A DNA stretch of 8,880 nt from Pseudomonadota bacterium (lineage in GTDB: Bacteria; Pseudomonadota; Gammaproteobacteria; Burkholderiales; Burkholderiaceae_D): NCBI GenBank assembly GCA_023409175.1, contig JAEYIG010000007.1, forward strand, positions 1-8,880. Reading direction: 5' to 3'. A program made the position numbers and the translations under genes. The notes under the pieces are model-generated. The model did not search any database. It was not told the DNA's origin and was given only the letters and a program-made list of their open reading frames with translations. Shown here piece by piece: positions 6,551-8,880 of this stretch. Positions within the stretch are counted from its first letter, which is position 1. Every line of letters starts with the position of its first letter.

Positions 6551-8803
6551 GCCGATTTTCCTGACGCCGGGAACATGCCGTACCCGGCGTATCAGGTTGG
6601 CCAGATGGACGCGGTCTTCAACCTGAATGGTGAATTTCAACATGGTGAACTCACCTTGTGTTTCCATCGCAACGGCCGTGATATTGGCATTTGCGCCACT
6701 GATTTCCGAAGTGACACGGGCCAGGATGCCTTTTTCTTCATGAACCAGCAGACGAAGGGAACAATCGAAGCTGCGGTTCACCAGATCTTCTCCCCAATCG
6801 ACATTGATCCATTTTTCAGGTTCTTTAGCCATCATTTTCTTGGCCTGCTGGCATTCTGCGTTGTGAACAACCAGACCTCGGGTCATATTGAGTTCGCCGA
6901 TGATGGTGTCGCCCGGAATCGGGAGGCAGCATGAAGCAAGCTGGACGTTGATGCCTTCGCTTCCGTAAATGAGGACGGGTTCGACCTTTTGGGGTTCCTG
7001 CTGGTCTGTCGTGACGCCCTGTTTCCTGTTTACCTCGTCAATCAGGCTGACAACACGCCGTGCGACCAGTGCCGCCAGCCGTTTGCCGACACCGATGTCG
7101 ATATAGATGTCGTCCAGTGATTTCGAACCGGTTTCATACAGGAGTTTGTCGAAAACGGCCTGGGGGATTTCTTCCGGGTTCAAATGCTGGGCCTTGAAGG
7201 ACTGCTGCAGGAGACGTTTGCCCAGATTGATGGAATCGGCCTGATTGACCGACCGCAGGTAACTCCGGATACAGGAACGTGCCTTGCCTGTCCGGACAAA
7301 TTCGAGCCATTTCGGTGTCGGGTGCGCATTGGGAGACGTAATGATTTCCACGATGTCGCCATTTTGCAGTTCCGTACGCAATGGGGCAGGATTGTTGTTG
7401 ATCTTGACGGATGCGGTATGGTCTCCCACATCCGTGTGGATATTGTAGGCAAAATCCAGTGCCGTCGCCTGACGGGGCAGTGCGATGATCTTCGATTTCG
7501 GGGTGAAGACATATACGGAATCCGGAAAAAGGTCGACCTTGATGTGCTCGAAAAATTCGGCAGAGTTACCGGTTTGCTGCTGGATATCGAGCAGGGATTG
7601 CAACCAGCCCAGACTGTGTTTCTGCAGGTCGGTCAGGGTTTCGTTTTCGGATTTGTACAGCCAGTGAGCGGCTACGCCGGTTTCGGCGACATGGTGCATC
7701 TCCGGCGTCCGGATCTGGAATTCGACCGGTGCCCCATACGGACCGATCAGGGTGGTATGCAGGGACTGGTAACTGTTAAGCTTCGGCATGGCGATGTAAT
7801 CCTGTACCTTGCCGGGAATGGGTTTGTACAATGCATGCAGGACGCCGAGTGCCATATAACATTCCGGCAACGTATCGACCACGATCCGGAAACCGTAGAT
7901 ATCCAGTACCTGGGAAAAAGACAGGTTCTGGTTACGCATTTTCCGGTAAATGCCGTAGAGGGTTTTTTCACGTCCGTAAATTTCGGCGCGAATGCCGTTC
8001 TTTTCCAGTGCACTGCTGACGGCGTCGTGTACCTTTCCGAGCAGGACACGACGGTTGCCACGGGAAGCCTGAATGGCTTTCGAAAGGACTTCGTAACGGT
8101 ACGGATACAGGCGGTGAAATGCCAGATCCTGCATTTCGCGGTACAGGTTGTTGATGCCGAGCCGGTGGGCGATCGGGACATAGACTTCCATCGTTTCACT
8201 GGCGATGCGGAATTGCTTGGAGCGGTTCATGACGTCCAGTGTCCGCATGTTGTGCAATCGGTCTGCCAGTTTGATCAGGATGACCCTGACGTCTCGTGCC
8301 ATGGCCAGCAGCATTTTCCGGAAATTTTCACCCTGTGCGTCGACATGGGTCTTGAACTGGAGTTTTTCCAGCTTGGACAAGCCGTCCACCATAGCCGCAA
8401 CGGGGGGCCCGAAACGTTCCATCAACTCATCCAGCGTGACGCCCTGGTCTTCGACGACATCGTGCAATAGCGCCGCCATAATGGCTTGGGCATCCAGTTT
8501 CCATCCGGCACAGATTTCAGCTACGGCAAGAGGATGGGAAATATAGGGTTCACCGGACTTGCGGATCTGTCCGAGATGTTTTTCATCGGCAAAACGGAAA
8601 GCTTCCAGAATCCGCTTCATGTCAGCCGGAGAAAGATAGGTTTCCAGCTTTTTGGCAAGATTCGAGAACGTGACCACCAGCGGCTTGGATGGTGGTGTCG
8701 CAATATTGGCAGCGCTGTCAAACTGGTTGACAGGTAACGCGGCATGGTTGGGATCAACGATGCCGGTCTGACTGGCCGAAGAAGCGGTTCCGTTTGGCGT
8801 CAT
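6536..8803 (-). CDS. spoT: Bifunctional (p)ppGpp synthetase/hydrolase of the SpoT/Rel family
   Basis: A 755-residue long RelA/SpoT homologue controlling the stringent-response alarmone (p)ppGpp. In order: a non-conserved Ala/Ser/Pro-rich N-terminus (1-45); an HD hydrolase domain (about 65-215) with His90 in ISHP, the HD pair His114-Asp115 in LLHDVVED, and KLADRLHNMRTL (178-189), all apparently intact; a synthetase domain (about 250-385) with YGREK (276-280), Asp301 in LDIYGFR and Glu361 in VEFQIRT; a TGS domain (about 424-487); a helical region; a zinc-finger-like segment with Cys625-Cys626 (ASCCLPIPGD) and Cys651; and a C-terminal ACT domain (about 681-750). Both activities are expected. Two usually conserved synthetase positions differ: KVQD at 332-335 instead of the common R/KxKD, and NSYQSLH instead of NGYQSLH. 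The ATG at 8803 has GGAAAA (8809-8814) five bases upstream, supporting the start. In many relatives rpoZ lies upstream; the 77 bp left here show no recognisable rpoZ end. The gene could equally be labelled relA/rsh. Confidence 0.95.
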   Translation of the reverse strand: MTPNGTASSASQTGIVDPNHAALPVNQFDSAANIATPPSKPLVVTFSNLAKKLETYLSPADMKRILEAFRFADEKHLGQIRKSGEPYISHPLAVAEICAGWKLDAQAIMAALLHDVVEDQGVTLDELMERFGPPVAAMVDGLSKLEKLQFKTHVDAQGENFRKMLLAMARDVRVILIKLADRLHNMRTLDVMNRSKQFRIASETMEVYVPIAHRLGINNLYREMQDLAFHRLYPYRYEVLSKAIQASRGNRRVLLGKVHDAVSSALEKNGIRAEIYGREKTLYGIYRKMRNQNLSFSQVLDIYGFRIVVDTLPECYMALGVLHALYKPIPGKVQDYIAMPKLNSYQSLHTTLIGPYGAPVEFQIRTPEMHHVAETGVAAHWLYKSENETLTDLQKHSLGWLQSLLDIQQQTGNSAEFFEHIKVDLFPDSVYVFTPKSKIIALPRQATALDFAYNIHTDVGDHTASVKINNNPAPLRTELQNGDIVEIITSPNAHPTPKWLEFVRTGKARSCIRSYLRSVNQADSINLGKRLLQQSFKAQHLNPEEIPQAVFDKLLYETGSKSLDDIYIDIGVGKRLAALVARRVVSLIDEVNRKQGVTTDQQEPQKVEPVLIYGSEGINVQLASCCLPIPGDTIIGELNMTRGLVVHNAECQQAKKMMAKEPEKWINVDWGEDLVNRSFDCSLRLLVHEEKGILARVTSEISGANANITAVAMETQGEFTMLKFTIQVEDRVHLANLIRRVRHVPGVRKIGRDNI

Positions 8804-8880
8804 ATGCGTTTTCCAGAATCAGCGAAACAGTTCAATAACCGCCAGGCAAAACGTACCGTTTTTGGGTGTCGTATCCAAAC

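Noticed and set aside
6524..6934. Plus-strand open frame of 136 codons directly after tyrS.
   Set aside because: It overlaps the ACT-domain and zinc-finger coding of spoT on the other strand and begins inside the hairpin; no ribosome site or family similarity supports it.
7184..8470. Long plus-strand open frame (428 codons) antisense to spoT.
   Set aside because: It lies wholly inside spoT, whose HD, synthetase and TGS motifs are unmistakable. The antisense product has no recognisable domain and reflects codon bias of the real gene.
8804..8880. Possible end of rpoZ or another gene upstream of spoT; one minus-strand frame stays open and ends with TGA at 8800-8802, overlapping the spoT ATG.
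   Set aside because: The 26 residues of that frame do not look like an omega-subunit C-terminus, and the other two frames stop at 8832-8834 and 8819-8821. The gene upstream cannot be identified from this window.
1..8880. Mobile elements, CRISPR arrays, tRNA or rRNA genes, toxin-antitoxin pairs or phage remnants.
   Set aside because: Nearly the whole window is occupied by six intact genes of even character, with short intergenic gaps; I found no direct-repeat arrays, terminal inverted repeats, transposase motifs or tRNA-like folds.

Overview
The window carries six confidently identifiable protein-coding genes and no RNA genes, mobile elements, CRISPR arrays or long repeats that I could find. 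The proteins look like those of a betaproteobacterium of the order Burkholderiales. The evidence is a TyrS of the compact 'GLDPTAPDLHLGH' type, a long bifunctional SpoT/Rel enzyme with beta-like wording (for example 'EICAGWKLDAQAIMAALLHD'), and the pairing of tyrS with a divergent M23 peptidase-anmK operon. Base composition looks close to half G+C. Together this makes Oxalobacteraceae, possibly an Oxalobacter-like organism, a reasonable guess, but the assignment is inference from memory of families, not a search result.

Layout. Positions 31-2523 (+ strand) hold a two-gene signalling cassette: a free-standing histidine phosphotransfer (HPt) protein, then a 707-residue REC / HD-GYP / PAS / GGDEF protein that has the motifs both to make and to break c-di-GMP. 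Convergent to it, positions 2563-5130 (- strand) hold an operon of a membrane-anchored M23 peptidoglycan endopeptidase (first) and anmK, the anhydro-N-acetylmuramic acid kinase (second). A 139-bp divergent region (5131-5269) separates this operon from tyrS (5270-6514, + strand) and contains a perfect extended -10 box for the peptidase operon. tyrS converges on spoT (6536-8803, - strand); a 12-bp-stem hairpin at 6520-6550 lies between them, and the spoT stop codon sits in its loop.

How the genes fit together. The HPt and the c-di-GMP protein are probably the tail of a phosphorelay whose kinase lies upstream of the window. A kinase-to-HPt-to-REC route would set the balance of c-di-GMP synthesis and hydrolysis. 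The M23 peptidase and AnmK are both cell-wall enzymes: one opens peptidoglycan cross-links, the other recovers anhydro-muramic acid from turnover. TyrS and SpoT are housekeeping translation and stringent-response genes. The window thus holds two nucleotide second-messenger enzymes, for c-di-GMP and (p)ppGpp, in unrelated operons.

Most of the window is ordinary core genome. The items most worth a second look are the domain order of the c-di-GMP protein with its adjacent HPt, and two substitutions at usually conserved positions in the SpoT synthetase domain. I see no clear sign of a wholly new system.
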